The translations under genes were made by a program, and so were the position numbers. A model generated the notes under the pieces. That model was not told the DNA's origin and ran no database searches. It saw only the letters and a list, made by a program, of their open reading frames with translations. From Cololabis saira (Eukaryota > Chordata > Actinopteri > Beloniformes > Belonidae), in NCBI RefSeq assembly GCF_033807715.1, contig NC_084596.1:36728879-36792878 (forward strand): a DNA stretch of 64,000 nt. The letters run 5' to 3'. Shown here piece by piece: positions 46,200 to 60,811 of this stretch; positions within the stretch are counted from its first letter, which is position 1, and each line of letters opens with the position of its first letter.

Positions 46200-47301
46200 C
46201 ATACACATGCACTTTTTGGATATGACATACATATATATATTTATACACACATATACAAACACATATATGTGACTGTTGTACAGAATGGTTTTCTTTCTGT
46301 CTATCAAGAAAGCTCTTAATCCTTTGCTCAGGTCAGCATGGCCCTTTACCTTTACATTATTTAAAGCACTAAGGTATTTGTCTACTTCCCTGTCCTCCCC
46401 CTGCTTCTCCTCCTTCTCTTTTTTTCTCTCTGTCTACTTGCCGGTCATTTATTCTGCCAACCTCTCATCTCAATACTCCCCACCGTTTCCCCATCTTCAC
46501 CGTCTCTCCTCATCGTTCCCCTCAGCTCATGGCCACTTCTGGCATGACTTCAGTTCTCGTCCTCCTCTTGTCTCCTTCCTACTATTCCTTCCCTCCATCT
46601 CCCTCCACCCCTCCCTCTCGTCTCCTCAAATCGACCCTCCTCTCGTCAACCCCGCTCACCCTCTGATGATTGCTGAGCGCATTTCACTTGACATAAAGAC
46701 AAAGGGATGAGTACACATGTGGTTTCTCCCGTGTGATATGAAATATTAATGTGGGCATAATTTGGCTCCCTGGACGTCTAGTGGAGGTGGGGCTTGTGGG
46801 CTCTTTCTAATCACCAGTGACTGCCATTTTGTTCCCCAAAGGATGCTAAGGCTGTCAGGAAGAATTGAGAAACAGTAAAGATAACAACAACAGAATGCAC
46901 ACTGTTGCCGGCTTCCGTGGCCTATTTCTGTCTTGGTGTTTAATGGCTATATTGGCTCATTGCCAGAGTTACAGAGGCAGTGTTCATTCTTCTGTTTGTT
47001 TAACATGCTATGTGCAGCATTTCCAACCATCAATGGTCATGCTTAAACTAGTTGTGACTGACTGGGATAATTACCAAAAACAACTGCAAGTGTCTCTGAT
47101 GCACCTGTGGTGCTGCTAGCTCTTTCTCTTATACGCGCTATAAATCTGTTCTGTTCTACCTGTTTGCATTAGGTGGCAACACACAAGGGCAAAAATCTGC
47201 AAATATGGATTATAGTGCCAATGTTGACTTTAGCCTCTTTCCACATCTTGTCATAAACATATGCTCAAGTTCCTGTCTCTACTGCAGCTCTTGAGCTATG
47301 C

Positions 47302-47914
47302 CAGGGGTCGGCAACCCGCAGCTCCAGAGCCGCATGTGGCTCTCTAGCGCCGCCCTAGTGGCTCCTGGAGCTTTTTCAAAAATGTTTGACCTTTTTTTTC
47401 CTTTTTTCTTCTTTTTTTTCTTCTTTTTTTCTCTTTTTTCCTTTTTTTCTCTTTTTTTCTTTTTTTCCTCTTTTTCTTCTTTTTTTCTTTTCTTTTTTTC
47501 TTCTTTTTTCCTTTTTTTCTTTCTTCTTCTTTTTTTCTCTTTTTTTCTTCCCTTTTCCTTTCCTTTTTAATCTCGACACTCTTCTCGACATTTCGACTTT
47601 TTTCACGAAATTTTAACTATTTCCTCGACATTTCGACTTTTTTCTCGACATTTTGAATTTTTTCTCTAAATTGTACTTCAACATTAATCTCGACATTTCG
47701 ACTTTTTTTTTTTTGAAATTTCGACTTTTTCTCGATGTGCATAATGAAAAAAAAATCTTCCCCCAGATATAACTAATATAGAAACATGCAGCATGTGTTG
47801 CCTTCATTCTAAGGCTTATACAAGACGTTCCATTTTTTGCGGCTCCAGACATATTTGTTCTTTGTGTTTTTGGTCCAATATGGCTCTTTCAACATTTTGG
47901 GTTGCCGACCCCTG
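47302..47914. mobile_element. hAT-like MITE (CAGGGGTCGGCAACCC ends)
   Basis: CAGGGGTCGGCAACCC and GGGTTGCCGACCCCTG are exact inverted ends. AGCTATGC target duplications at 47294-47301 and 47915-47922 are identical. The middle (47388-47570) is nearly pure pyrimidine, followed by repeated CTCGACATTTCGACTTTTTT units. Confidence 0.93.
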
Positions 47915-50900
47915 AGCTATGCACTCACATGATCCTACATAGGTGCACAATTGCCTCACCAGTTGAATATCGAGAGACTGCACAGATGCTTTGTGAAAGT
48001 AAGGGCGCAATGCTTTGCGTTCACAAAGCTCAATGGCATTCAACAACGTCCGTGGCCCACAAAGTCTCTAATGTCCAACTTGGAAAAGCAGCTTCCACAT
48101 TTGTTAGCAACCTGGAGAAGCTCCTCCAAACTGGCTGTGTGTATGGGGCTTTTGAGAGTGAGGATTGTTTATTGCACATAGGACCACAATGCCATTGTTC
48201 CATGAATCCCAAATAATATCTGTCTGTAAAATGTGCTGGATTGGTAACTATAACTTGAAGTTTATTGGCTTCATGTTCTATGTCCAGTTACTTTCACACC
48301 TCGTCACCTGCAGTGGAGTTTGTTGCAACATCTACTTGGTCTGATGACCAAATCCTAAATATGCAACACATCTGTATTGTCAATATTGCAACAACATATG
48401 TGCAAACCCTTTATTTGGAACTTTCATATCTCAGTATGTTGTGTGTTTTTTGTAGGGAACATGCACAATTCATGCTGGGTGCTAGCTGGTGCTAGGCACC
48501 AAAAAGCTTTCCAAATAAGTGGATAGGATGCACAATGCATCTTTCCAAGTGTGATCAAAATGCTCTGGCTTTGCAGTAGTTGTATTGATGAGGAGATGAG
48601 CTAAACTAAAGAAGACAGTTTTCATGAAATCCTCAAGGAAAGACAGAGTTTTAGCTTGTTGGTGCTGCAGGTGGACTCTGGCCATTTTCAGGTGTACTTC
48701 AGACCAAATCAGGAGCAATTGAGTAAACTTTTGGGGAAAGATCATGGATAAAATTAGGACCTGATCACATGGAAAAGAACATTTTACCGTGAAAATTGAG
48801 AACATTGCATTTTTAATGCTTTTTAAAAGAAGAAGTTACCATGCTGGACAGACACAAATTACAAAGCAAACATGAGACTGGGTCATCAAATGCATGTGGG
48901 AGGGCTTTTATATGCCTATACAGTCCTGTTTTCTCAAAGAGCGTTTTTCTGGTTGTGTCAAGTTTGGACTCTTGTTTTGGCTTTGGATCCTGCATTGCAG
49001 CGATTTTGGAGCCCCTGCCTCTTCTGTCTCCTGCATCTGAGTCCTACACACTCCAGTCGTGACAGTACATACATTTTCTAAATTCAATTAATAAATACTT
49101 TTCCACTGCAATTTGTCATATTGCCCGTCTACATAGTAAAGAGTACAACCCTCAAAGAACTGGTGTGATGCCCAATAAGCACTACTACCTCCCAGGGGAC
49201 GGGCTTGAAAGATAAGAAAACATAAAATGACATTTTACTGTGTCTATGTGGTTGTGATAACCATGGCACATTACTAGGCAGTTTTACAGACTAGTAAAAT
49301 TGACCCATCTGTTGTTTCAGAGTCCATGTGAGACATTGTGTTGGATAAACATGAGTTAATATGAAAAGAAATGTAGAGAAAGAGAGACAATAACGTGTGC
49401 ACCTGGACATTCTGTTCCTGTCAGAGTCAATATTACCTGTAACCGCTGCAGCCATTTGGGGCGGGGATGAATGCCAATTCAACACTTAACCTTTGTACCC
49501 AAAACTCCAGAAGTAATGGTTGTTAGGGACTTTTGAGTAGTAAAAAAAAACTAAATGGCTTTATATGCAATTACTTTACTAGTAATGAGAAACCCAACTC
49601 CTTTAATGGGTGTGAGTTTTTTTTTTTTTTTTACTACTCAGGTCCTACAACTCCTTCAGATCCCTTGGCGTGATGTGTTTCGTTAAAAACATCAACAGTT
49701 AAAAATCAAGAAGGTACACGTTCTGGACTGGTCTGGCCCATAGACCATTGTCTACAAAGTGATTTCTTTAAGAAGTAGGGGATAAAATAACAATTCAGAG
49801 GGCCCCACAGGTGCGGAGGTTAAGCCCCCTGTCACAACACTGGGATTTGTTCTCTCTCTCCCTCTCTTTCACTCCCTCTTTCACTCTTTGTCTGTGTGTG
49901 TCACTTTTCTGTTTTCTCTCTGGTTTTTACTTTGGTGAGTCTATTATTCACCTCTGTAAAGATGTTCTGTGAGCTAATTTCATTGCTGTTTATGTGGTAG
50001 ATTTTTCACTCCCGCGATGTCCATGACACTTCCTAAAAGTAATCAAACATCGATCCAAATGACATTAAAACTGATATTATAACGTCAAAAATCAAATCTT
50101 TGCTGCTTGAAATGGTCCTGAGTAACATAACATTGTGTGCACCAGCTCATGGTGATTTTTATCCTCCACTTTATTCATTAGCTTTTAAGCAAGTTTTTTT
50201 TTTTTCCTGCATAATTTTCTGCAGCTAAAAGCAAATTTGAAAAGATCTCTTGGATTAAATGTAATAATAAAAAATAGAGTGTGATTTTCATGGAACGCTG
50301 TTCCTCGACACACTGATATGAAGTCGTCCACATGTTGGTATGTGTGTTACAGTTGTCTGCAGGCACGTGAGGCAGTTTTGTCTTGTAACACACACAAATG
50401 CTCTGGCATTATCTGCAGCTCGTCTCTCTGAATGCATCTTTATAAAACTTGTGAATCAAAAGCATGCGCTCGCACACACACACACTTTTTTTTCTCATGG
50501 GAACCAGTCTTTCCCTTCCTCGAGCTTTCCTTTTTTATACACACAAATACACACACTCATGCTGGGTGACACGCGGAGAAGGCCACAATTTGTCTTTCAC
50601 GTATTTAGTTCTCACTATATAATTTTTTTGTCTTTTTCATTTCCTTTCAGAGGTTACATCTCCCACTCCCATTTGTCTCACAACGCAACACACACACACA
50701 CACACACACACAGACAGACACACACGCACACACACACACGTAGGCTATAGTTGCATCACTACTGAATTACCATGCCGTTCCGCGTTATTAAACATGACAC
50801 TCGGCCCAGATAATGGAGCCTTTCTTCATCTCAATTTGGAAGGCTAATCTCATTGCTTTGATTAGCAGCAGCTTCGTTTGCATATCAAGGCCTCCCTTCT

Positions 50901-51847
50901 TTTAATTCCTCTATCGCAAATCCCCTCTTTATAGCTGTAGATAAAAGGAATCTATCTATATGTATCTTTCTTTAGAGCCCCTCTTCTTTCCCCTCTTGTT
51001 CTTCGTTAGGTTTTTGTTCATTTGTTTGAATTCCTTGTTTTTCCCCCGTGAATTTTGTATTCATCATCAACGTTTACGCCTCTGTTTGCCTTCTCGCCGG
51101 GTTGTGTGCTGTGATGATGTCCACAAAAACAGGAGGAAAGGCAAAAGCAATGCATGATCTCATCGACGTGTGATTGGACGAGTGTTCATTGCCACTAATC
51201 CAGGTTACTGATTGTCCAGCTGGACCCGCACTTTAAAGATCGGGGCATAAAGAAAGTTTCAGCAAAAGCTTAAATCACACCCAACATTAAAATGTAACCA
51301 ACAAAGTTGCAACACTGACAATAAAACCAACAGAAAGCTGTACTTTGCTCACTATTCACTGAGAGTTGAAATTAAAAGTGACCCTGAGGTCAAGCTGAAT
51401 GAAAGCTTTTGAGTTGAGGATATTCTTCATAAAAGTAGTCTTTAATTCTACTAGACTAGAGTAACAACTAACAAGAGCAACTTGACAAGTGAATGTTCTC
51501 ACAAGGTTATTTATCCTCCATTGATTCTTTGGTTTTGGATGAGCTGAGGCATATGAAATAAAATATATAGGTTCAAGTAATAGCCGCGTTCTGCTAATCA
51601 AATGTATTGGATTAACTGATCAACAAAATCTGTGATGCCAACTTTGCTGGTCTGGATGTGTCTTAATGCAACACCAAGGAGGAAAGACATAAGCAGTTAT
51701 CTTAGAGAAGTTGCTGCCTGCCAGTCTGACAAGGTTTATGAGGCTATTTCCAAACCATTTAGAGTCCATAATCCCACAATGTAAAATACTATTGACAAGT
51801 AATAAGAAAGAAAATATTAACATCAAAGCAATTGCCAGTGTTTTAAG

Positions 51848-51951
<104 letters not shown>

Positions 51952-52392
51952 GAATTCACTCCAAGGTCAGACAGTCCAGGGCTCAGTCTGTCCTTGGAGG
52001 AACTGCAAAACTACCAAAAGCTACATCTAGATTTATACAGGATTTTTTCAACATGACAAATGTTAAAATTCATCATAGTGCAATGAGAAAAAATGAGAAG
52101 AAAAGAATGCTGGACACTTCTATTTTCTTAAAAGAACATGACGTTTGGGTTTGCAAAGTCACATCTGAACAACCCAGGATTTCTGAAGTGACATCCTACA
52201 ATACACGGGAGCAAAGTGGAGGAGTTCAGCCATAATGCATGGAACTATATTTGGGGGGGTTTAAATAGAAATAAACTAGGACCTGATTTTATAGTTTAAA
52301 GTATAGTTTTATGGACAACATTTAAACATGCTGAACTTCATCACTTCTTTTACACATGTTGCTTGTGCACTTGTGCAGCATGGAAGTGCAAT

Positions 52393-52395
<3 letters not shown>

Positions 52396-52469
<74 letters not shown>

Positions 52470-52474
52470 ACACA
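52396..52474 (+). repeat. (AC)n microsatellite
   Basis: About 38 AC units with one ATAC interruption. Confidence 0.95.
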
Positions 52475-53377
52475 AATTAACCTCTGCATGGATGGTGACC
52501 GCAGCTGTTTTTGAAACAGCACTCGATGCACTACACTTAATGTAATATACCCCCATAAGTATAGAGTATGTACTGCATACTGGTCCAACTGTCGTTGTCA
52601 GCGCATATTATGCCAGCATAAAAGAAACTACTCTTTTACATCCTGCTAAAAGCAATGCGCATTAGCAATGCGGTATGCAATTTTGAAAATGGCCTTTACT
52701 TGCTCTTATCTCTGATGGGACGGTGCACACGTTCTCCATCTTCTCCACACTCGGGTCTGAAGAACGTGACAGAAGGATGGACAAACCGGTCCCAACATAT
52801 GTCACAAAACATGATCATCGCAACTGTCATTCCTTAAAGAAATCATACCAAAATAGCAATGTCTAATGCTAAGTAATGATTTTATTATGTAAACCCAAAT
52901 ATTCTTAGAGTATTAAAAGAGAACAAGTCACACTCCTCCTATAAATTCGTCTCATTATGATTGCAATGTTTTCTTATTTATTTCCTTCGTGTTGAAGTAG
53001 AATTACATCAATCTATGCTTTCGGTGTTTACAGTGGTGTTGCACCACTGTTTTCACATCCATGTATTTTTAATAATCTCATTAGAAGATCACAGGTGTTA
53101 TGGCACAAGATTGATTAAATGTATATGTTATACAGAAGCTGCTGTTGCTGAGCCACTTCCAATAATAGATCCATAACCATTGCAAAGTAATCCATCCATT
53201 TTCTGTACCCGCTTTATCCTCTGCAGGATCACGGGGGTCTGCTGGAGCCTATCCCAGTTCATTACAGGCGAGATGCAGGGGTTACACCCTGGTCAGGTTG
53301 CCAGTCCATTGCAGGGCCAGATATACAAACAACCAGACACACTCACACTCACTCCTATGGGCAATTTATAATCATCA

Positions 53378-54011
53378 CACTGTAAAACCTCAAAATCTTA
53401 CCAGGAATATTTGTCTTATTTCTAGTTAAAATGTCTCATTTTTAGTCAAAAAATCTCATTACACTTAAAACAAGAGTCATTACCAGAAAAATAACTTGTT
53501 ATTTGACAATTTTCACCTGTTTCAAGTAAATTTTCCCTTGAAATAAGTAAAAAAAATCTGCCAGTGGGACAAGATTTATCTTCTCATTACAAGCAAAAAA
53601 ATCTTGGTCCACTGGCAGATTTTTCTACTTATTTTAAGTGAAAATCTACTTGAAACAGGTGAAAACTGTTGTTTTTTCCAGTGATGAGTCTTGTTTTAAG
53701 TGTAATGAGATTTTTTTTTTTTACTAAAAATGAGACATTTTAACTAGAAATAAGACAAATATTCTTGTTAAGATTTTCAAATCAAATCAAATCAAATCAA
53801 ACTTTATTTATATAGCACTTTTCATACAAATAATAAAACACAAAGTGCTTAACAGAAAAAAAAAACAAGAAAAGCAAATAAACATAAAACTTATTAATGC
53901 TACCCCCCACCTTAAAATCGATCCTGAAGCGCACGGGGAGCCAATGCAGCGATTTTAAAACCGGTGTAATGTGCTCCTTCGTGTTGAAGTAGATTTTGAG
54001 TTTTAGCAGTG
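53378..54011. mobile_element. CACTG...CAGTG palindromic element (CACTA-like), itself interrupted
   Basis: The ends CACTGTAAAACCTCAAAATC and GATTTTGAGTTTTAGCAGTG are inverted. The arms contain TTTTCACCTGTTTCAAGTA and its complement. The CACTR ends and a 2-3 bp duplication (CA) suggest the CACTA/EnSpm class, which is inference. A left-truncated sister copy is at 31727-32026. An L2 fragment is inserted at 53778-53990. Confidence 0.7.
53778..53990 (-). mobile_element. 5'-truncated L2/Rex-type LINE inserted in the CACTG element
   Basis: The minus strand encodes HITPVLKSLHWLPVRFRIDF, a hallmark near the C-terminus of these reverse transcriptases, and after an internal deletion ends in TATATAAATAAAGTTTGATT with TTTGA repeats. 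Target duplications AGATTTT at 53771-53777 and 53991-53997 are identical. Confidence 0.82.
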
Positions 54012-54384
54012 CAATTAACCTTCTATGCATGTTTTTGGACTGTGGGAGGAAGCTGGAGTACCTGGAGGGAACCCACGCAAGCACTGGGAGAACATGCAAA
54101 CAGAAAGGCCCTGCCGGGCCTGGGAGTTGAACCGGGAACCTTCTTGCTGTGAGGTAACAGTGCTAACCACTAAGCCACTGTGCCAGCCCCTGCAATGTAA
54201 TCACCTCATAAAAGAGTAGAAATGCTTTTTAGTTAATCAACCTAATCAAAATGGGCACTAATATCAGTAAACATTGTTAAAGGTGTCAACTTATAAATGG
54301 ATAAAAAAGATTTTTCTTTAAAAAGTACAAAAAAAGAGGATCAGGGGTGTCCAACTCCAGCCCTACTACTACTGTTGCTACTGT

Positions 54385-54545
54385 CATTTAGCAGACTCTT
54401 TTATTCAAAGCGACTTACATCTGAGAGAACAAACACACAGGGAGCAATTAGTGTTAAGGGCCTTGCTCAGAGTCAGGGGCCCAAGGTGGTTAATCTGGTT
54501 TGCCATTCCGAGGCTTGAACCTGGGACCTCCAGACCCAAGCCCAC
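54385..54545 (-). mobile_element. Second SINE-like repeat
   Basis: The plus strand has TTTAGCAGACTCTTTTATTC and AAAGCGACTTACATC, a fish repeat signature. The minus strand has a B-box-like CCCAGGTTCAAGCC. Single copy in the window. Confidence 0.55.
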
Positions 54546-56469
54546 CTCTGTCTGGTAATTATCATTTAAATCATGATGTGCTGAGAGAGGGAAACATCTA
54601 AAGCTAGATGGACACAAGTAAAGTCATACTGAGGGACAAGCCATGTGATGCTGCACCCTTTCCTCAGTTTTTGTAAAAACTTTACAGAATCTAACATGCA
54701 ATTGGGGATATATTTTAAGATCTGGTCGGAGATAAGTGTGCAGCAGTGAGGAAATGTGGAGTGGCATAGTAAAACAAAAGAGATAGAGTCTTTTATAGGA
54801 TGTTGGCTAATCTGATGTTTTATGTATCTATAAAGAACTTCAAGGTCACGTTTACTTTATTGTTCAGAAACGCTATCAGCAGTCTGAAAATGGCAGCAAT
54901 GTGCGACACTGTAGGTAAGTACAGCATCAAAAGCTTTTACCCGTTCACAGATGTCAGAACTGAAAGACTGAGGTGCTTCAGTCGTGTTGCAAGCTTAATA
55001 ATGGACAGTTTCCCCACACTGTGTGTGTGGGAAACACAATGTTTTATCTTAAAATCTGTGGGCTTGTACTTTTCTCTTAAAAAATGCTTGTGTTTCTCAT
55101 TAGTTTTCAATTCAGTTTTATACCACACAGTCAAGCACTTTTCACTTACCTGCAGCCGACGGCTTTACTACACGGCCTTTAATGCACACACTCTTTTTTT
55201 GTTCACACACATTACCTCCCTGGAGTGACAATAATCCAGCGAATCATATCGATTATATTAAACTGAGCCTTTGTAGCATTGTCCTGCAGGACACTGACCT
55301 TATGGGCACACGTCTCTGCTATTCCTGCGCTGGTATTTTCCTTTTTTATACTTTTCAAATAACAATAAAGGAAGTGTTTATAAAGGAATGTCACATGATG
55401 AGTCCTTAACTATACTTTGGAAGCATCGCTGGCCTTGATATGCATTATTAATTGTTATAGACTGCTCAGAGGCTTTCCATTTTTCTGAGGAGATTTTCAA
55501 CTAAAACTTGAAGGCCTGTACAATTATCCAGACTTTCAAGTGTGTTGTTAAGTGTGAATATTTTAAAGCTATCAGCTATCAGCTTGTTTAAGGCTATCAG
55601 CTTGCAGCTCTTAAGGTGGTCCGTTGAGTGCAGGCACAGAAAGATTTGTTGGTATCTTCCATCCAAGAAAGAAGAACCCAGAATGGTTACTGATTTATTA
55701 ACTTAAAGTTAACTTAAAGTTAAAATTAGTTCTGTTGGAGAAGTCATCCTCCTTATCCTAGCAAATACAGACGAGATTGGAAAAAAACAAACATGGTTGA
55801 GATGAGAAGATTATACTAAAGACATTCCCTGCACCCTTAAACAATGCATACCATGTAAGCACAGCATGTTGTTAAACCTCAAATGGCAGGATTACATTTA
55901 ATGCTTTTAGATTAAGATGCATCGCGTGCTAGCAGATCCTTGCAAAAAGAAAAAGACAGAAGCATGGAAAAGAAGACATTCTATTCATAATCAAGCTTTG
56001 CAACAAGTGGTCTCTGAGAAAAGATAATTATTAATTTTTACACGAAAGTATTTCCACTAAAACGACCCCACGCTTATTCCTCTGGAGCTTTTTCAATCCC
56101 AAACTATAAACAACTTGAATAAACATATTACAGTTTATCTTATTACACATTTGCATCTGTCAAACTCTTTAAAATGCATAGATTGGGTGTTAAAAGTAAG
56201 CTCTTTATTAGATTTTTGAATCAGCGGCAGTTAAAAGAAAAGAAGGTTGTTGGGGCCATAAAACCATTGAAGAAGGTTCACTGGCCTTGAGGTGAAGTGG
56301 TAGCTCAGCCTGACGAGCAGTCAGCATTTTACTCGCATGCAGACTCTATAAATGCCTTTTTATGCAGTTTATTGCCATTTCCCTCGTAGCCTGTTGCGCT
56401 CGGCTTCAGTAATAATTGCTTACTTTGTGTCATCACATGCAAATGAAGTAGGTGGCGAGAAGCGTACGG

Positions 56470-56476
56470 TATAAAA
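56470..56476 (+). promoter_or_regulatory. fabp6 TATA box (TATAAAA)
   Basis: TATAAAA 99 bp before the fabp6 start codon, in a good position for a short 5' UTR of about 70 nt (TSS near 56500). No other TATA box nearby competes. Confidence 0.75.
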
Positions 56477-56568
56477 GCAGCGAACGGTCTCCGTCCCAGC
56501 ACCTTGCCTTTCATTCAGCTTGCCTCAGCATCTCTGCTCTCACTCCTCAACAAACCACCACCACCGCG

Positions 56569-57606
56569 ATGGCCTTCACTGGAAAATGGGAAACGGAGAG
56601 TCAGGAAGGATACGACGCGTTCTGCAAGCTGGTTGGTGAGAGAAATAGGCTGAGTTTAAAACCTTCGTGTAGACAAATAATCAATCCTGTTTTTTTTTTT
56701 TTTTAAACTCGTATGTGTCCCGCTGTCCCACTCCAGGCATCCCTGACGACGTCATCGAGAAAGGTCGTGACTACAAGATGATCACGGAGGTCACCCAGGA
56801 CGGGAATGATTTCACCTGGTCTCAGCTGTACCCCGCCAACACCAAGGTCACCAACACGTTCACCATCGGGAAAGAGTGTGACATGCACACAGTTGGAGGA
56901 AAGAAATTCAAGGTACAAAAGAAAGAATCTGGATTTATCTGCGCAGGAAACAAATATAAAACCGCGTTAGGACGTTCCCTCCCCGACCCCGACTCATAAA
57001 GCCTCTTCTTCTGTGTTTTACAGGCAACAGTAAACTTGGACGGAGGCAAGCTGACAGTGAACTTCCCCAACTACAACCAAGTCAATGAGGTCAGCGGGGG
57101 AAAACTCATAGAGGTAAAAAAAAAAACACTAAAAGAAGTGCGATTAAACTTTTAATCACTTTGAAAGACTAAAAGACTGGAAAAGTAGGAGTTCCTGCGT
57201 GACTTAATCAGGCATTTAATTGCATTTCATGCATTGATGTGTGATTGTATTAGCTTAGGTGTTGTATTTTGATGGCGTCAGCATGAGCAAACATGCATAT
57301 TATGTATTTAATATGCAGATCCTTCCTGCGCACAGTTATAACCATCTATAATGACTCCTGGAAGAAACTTAAACAGCAACATAGAATTTCCATTTGGGGG
57401 ATTAATGAAGTGTTTAAGAATTGAATTGAATATATTTATCACAGAAAAGGAAAACTCTGAAAACTCTGAAACTGGAGATTTATTCAAATAGAACTAAAAA
57501 GTGGAACTGTGGGAGAATTTCCTGCTTTGATTGGTTGTTTCTGTCTCTGCTGCAGACCTCCACAGCCGGCTCGGTGGTGCTGAAGAGAACCAGCAGGAAG
57601 ATGTAA
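56569..57606 (+). CDS. fabp6: FABP6 (ileal fatty acid-binding protein, gastrotropin), 4 coding exons
   Basis: Exons are 56569-56635, 56737-56912, 57024-57113 and 57556-57606: 384 bp, 127 aa, the usual length, with the four-exon layout standard for the FABP family. The protein is a cytosolic ten-strand beta-barrel carrier of bile acids in enterocytes. The start [20 protein letters not shown] carries the FABP signature. [20 protein letters not shown], then [38 protein letters not shown] and RTSRKM follow in order. GIPDDVI and [11 protein letters not shown] are typical of FABP6 rather than FABP1, 2 or 10. All donors are GT and all acceptors AG. A TATA box lies 99 bp upstream. Mammalian FABP6 is induced by the bile-acid receptor FXR, but no clear IR-1 site was seen here. 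Confidence 0.97.
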
Positions 57607-57637
57607 CTGTGAGACCTCAGATACAGCTGCAGAAGTG

Positions 57638-57643
57638 AATAAA
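57638..57643 (+). terminator. fabp6 polyadenylation signal AATAAA
   Basis: AATAAA starts 31 nt after the stop codon, giving a very short 3' UTR as is common in FABP genes. Confidence 0.8.
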
Positions 57644-58810
57644 CTCGCCATGAACACACAAGCCTTTGCTTTTGTCATTGATTTCTTCTGTTTATTAAGA
57701 TTTCTTCACATAAAAGAATTAAAGCTGGGAGTTTTCTGAAATGTGAGGTCCGACTCAAGACTCAAGGAGAAATCGATGTATAACAGGAAGATGACATTTT
57801 TTCAGGTTTTCGGGGAACAACAGCGTTGTCCTGAGGAATTTAAAGTCACTGATTCATGTTTTTATTCTCAACAAATCACCCAACTAAACTTAGGTAAAAT
57901 TTTCTGAAGCAAACGGCAGTTAGAGTTAAAAATGCAAAAACATGCAGAAACAGATGTTGCAGAAAGATCAGAAAAGGATTTCATCAGCTCTGTGAAACAA
58001 ACCTCTTACAAGGGGAACTCACAGCAAGAAGGACAAATATCTTACTCATTCATTTATTTTTCTAAATCTAAAATATCCTCATCTGATAAGTGTTGAAAAT
58101 ATGTCTTAAAAATATTTTTCTTTGCATCAGTAAGACAGATAATAGAACCTTTACTAAACTCAGATCAGGAAAACTGCACGGCTGGCCTGCGGCGGTGCTG
58201 CACGATCAGAGCCTAATCATGTGTGCGATACTGCCCCTATCAATCACATCTAAACATTGTCTGGTCGTGAGACTCAGGGGGCTTCCTGAGATGCATACAT
58301 GTACGCAGTAGAATAATGTCTGCAAAATGAACTTCTGGTTCTTCAACATTCGTGGCTTCCAGATGATTAACAAGAAGAAGTTGGGAGATTCACAACATAC
58401 CATTCAGAAAAAGGCAGAGAAAAGTTGCTAATTTAAAATAACAAATATTAGAATAATATTAAAATATAAAAGATATTGTAAGATATTAAAATAAAATATT
58501 AAAATAAAAAAACACCTGTAATTGACATTACTTCTAAAAATTAAATCTGTGACATAAAAATGGTAACTACAGCTCTAAAATGATTGTGACTCCCAGGACA
58601 TAAAAAGGACTTAAAATCTGGCATTTTACATAAAACCCCAATAACTGGAACCCATACATAGGTCCCATTCATACCTTGCATTAACTAACCTGAGAAATCA
58701 CACATGTACTGTATTATTGTTGTGTTTCGACAAGAAATATGTCAAAGACAATTCCTAAAGAGAAAATTCAGTTAACGTTTCAACAAAAAAAAGTTTCATC
58801 TGTCTCATAA
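57644..58810. other. Region downstream of fabp6, no gene seen
   Basis: AT-rich unique-looking sequence. No exon or repeat pair was recognised. Confidence 0.55.
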
Positions 58811-59115
58811 CAGTCTCATAATTTGCAAATGCACACACCGTTTCACAAATGCACAGGACAAAATTCACAAATGCACACACCGATCCGCAAATGCACACAC
58901 CGATTCACAAATGCACAGGACAAAATTCACAAATGCACACACCGATTCACAAATGCACAGGACAAGATTCACAAATGCACAGAACAATTCACACGTGCGT
59001 AGGACAAGATATACAAATGTATTTTTGATTCGAATCGGTGTGTGCATTTGTGAATTTTGTCCTGTGCATTTGTGAAACGGTGTGTGCATTTGCGAATTAT
59101 GAGACTGTTCTAGCT
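58811..59115. mobile_element. Fold-back element built from CACAAATGCACA repeats, CTCCATA right end
   Basis: The left arm is a tandem series of TTCACAAATGCACA alternating with CACACCGAT and GGACAAAAT spacers. The right arm (from about 59030) is its inverse, beginning GAATCGGTGTGTGCATTTG. The outer parts AACAGTCTCATAATTTGC and GAATTATGAGACTGTT pair. The right end is AGCTCCATA, matching the TATGGAG termini of the elements at 901, 5619 and 20599. The matching left terminus is missing, so no duplication can be scored. Confidence 0.7.

Positions 59116-60811
<1,696 letters not shown>

Larger units (their letters stand above)
53190..54187 (-). mobile_element. tRNA-derived SINE-like repeat, split by a CACTG element
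   Basis: The minus-strand head contains A-box TGGCTTAGTGG and B-box GGTTCAACTCC. The far end on the plus strand reads CATCCATTTTCTGTACCCGC, a signature widespread in fish repeats. Bases 53378-54011 are a foreign insertion. The copy at 16823-17028 shows the uninterrupted order (AATCATCAGTTAACC). Confidence 0.78.

Noticed and set aside
47376..47616. Lys/Glu-rich and Phe-rich frames on opposite strands
   Set aside because: They come from the pyrimidine-rich middle of the hAT MITE at 47302-47914.
47902..48216. Possible exon with Cys/His-rich translation
   Set aside because: The frame begins inside a transposon end, has no plausible splice sites and no recognised family.
54110..54187. tRNA-like A and B boxes (also near 16970-17025)
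   Set aside because: Box spacing and the repeated body show tRNA-derived SINEs. No cloverleaf with acceptor stem can be drawn.
58840..59000. CRISPR-like array of short repeats and spacers
   Set aside because: The genome is vertebrate, the spacers are themselves repeated, and the array is one arm of a fold-back transposon.
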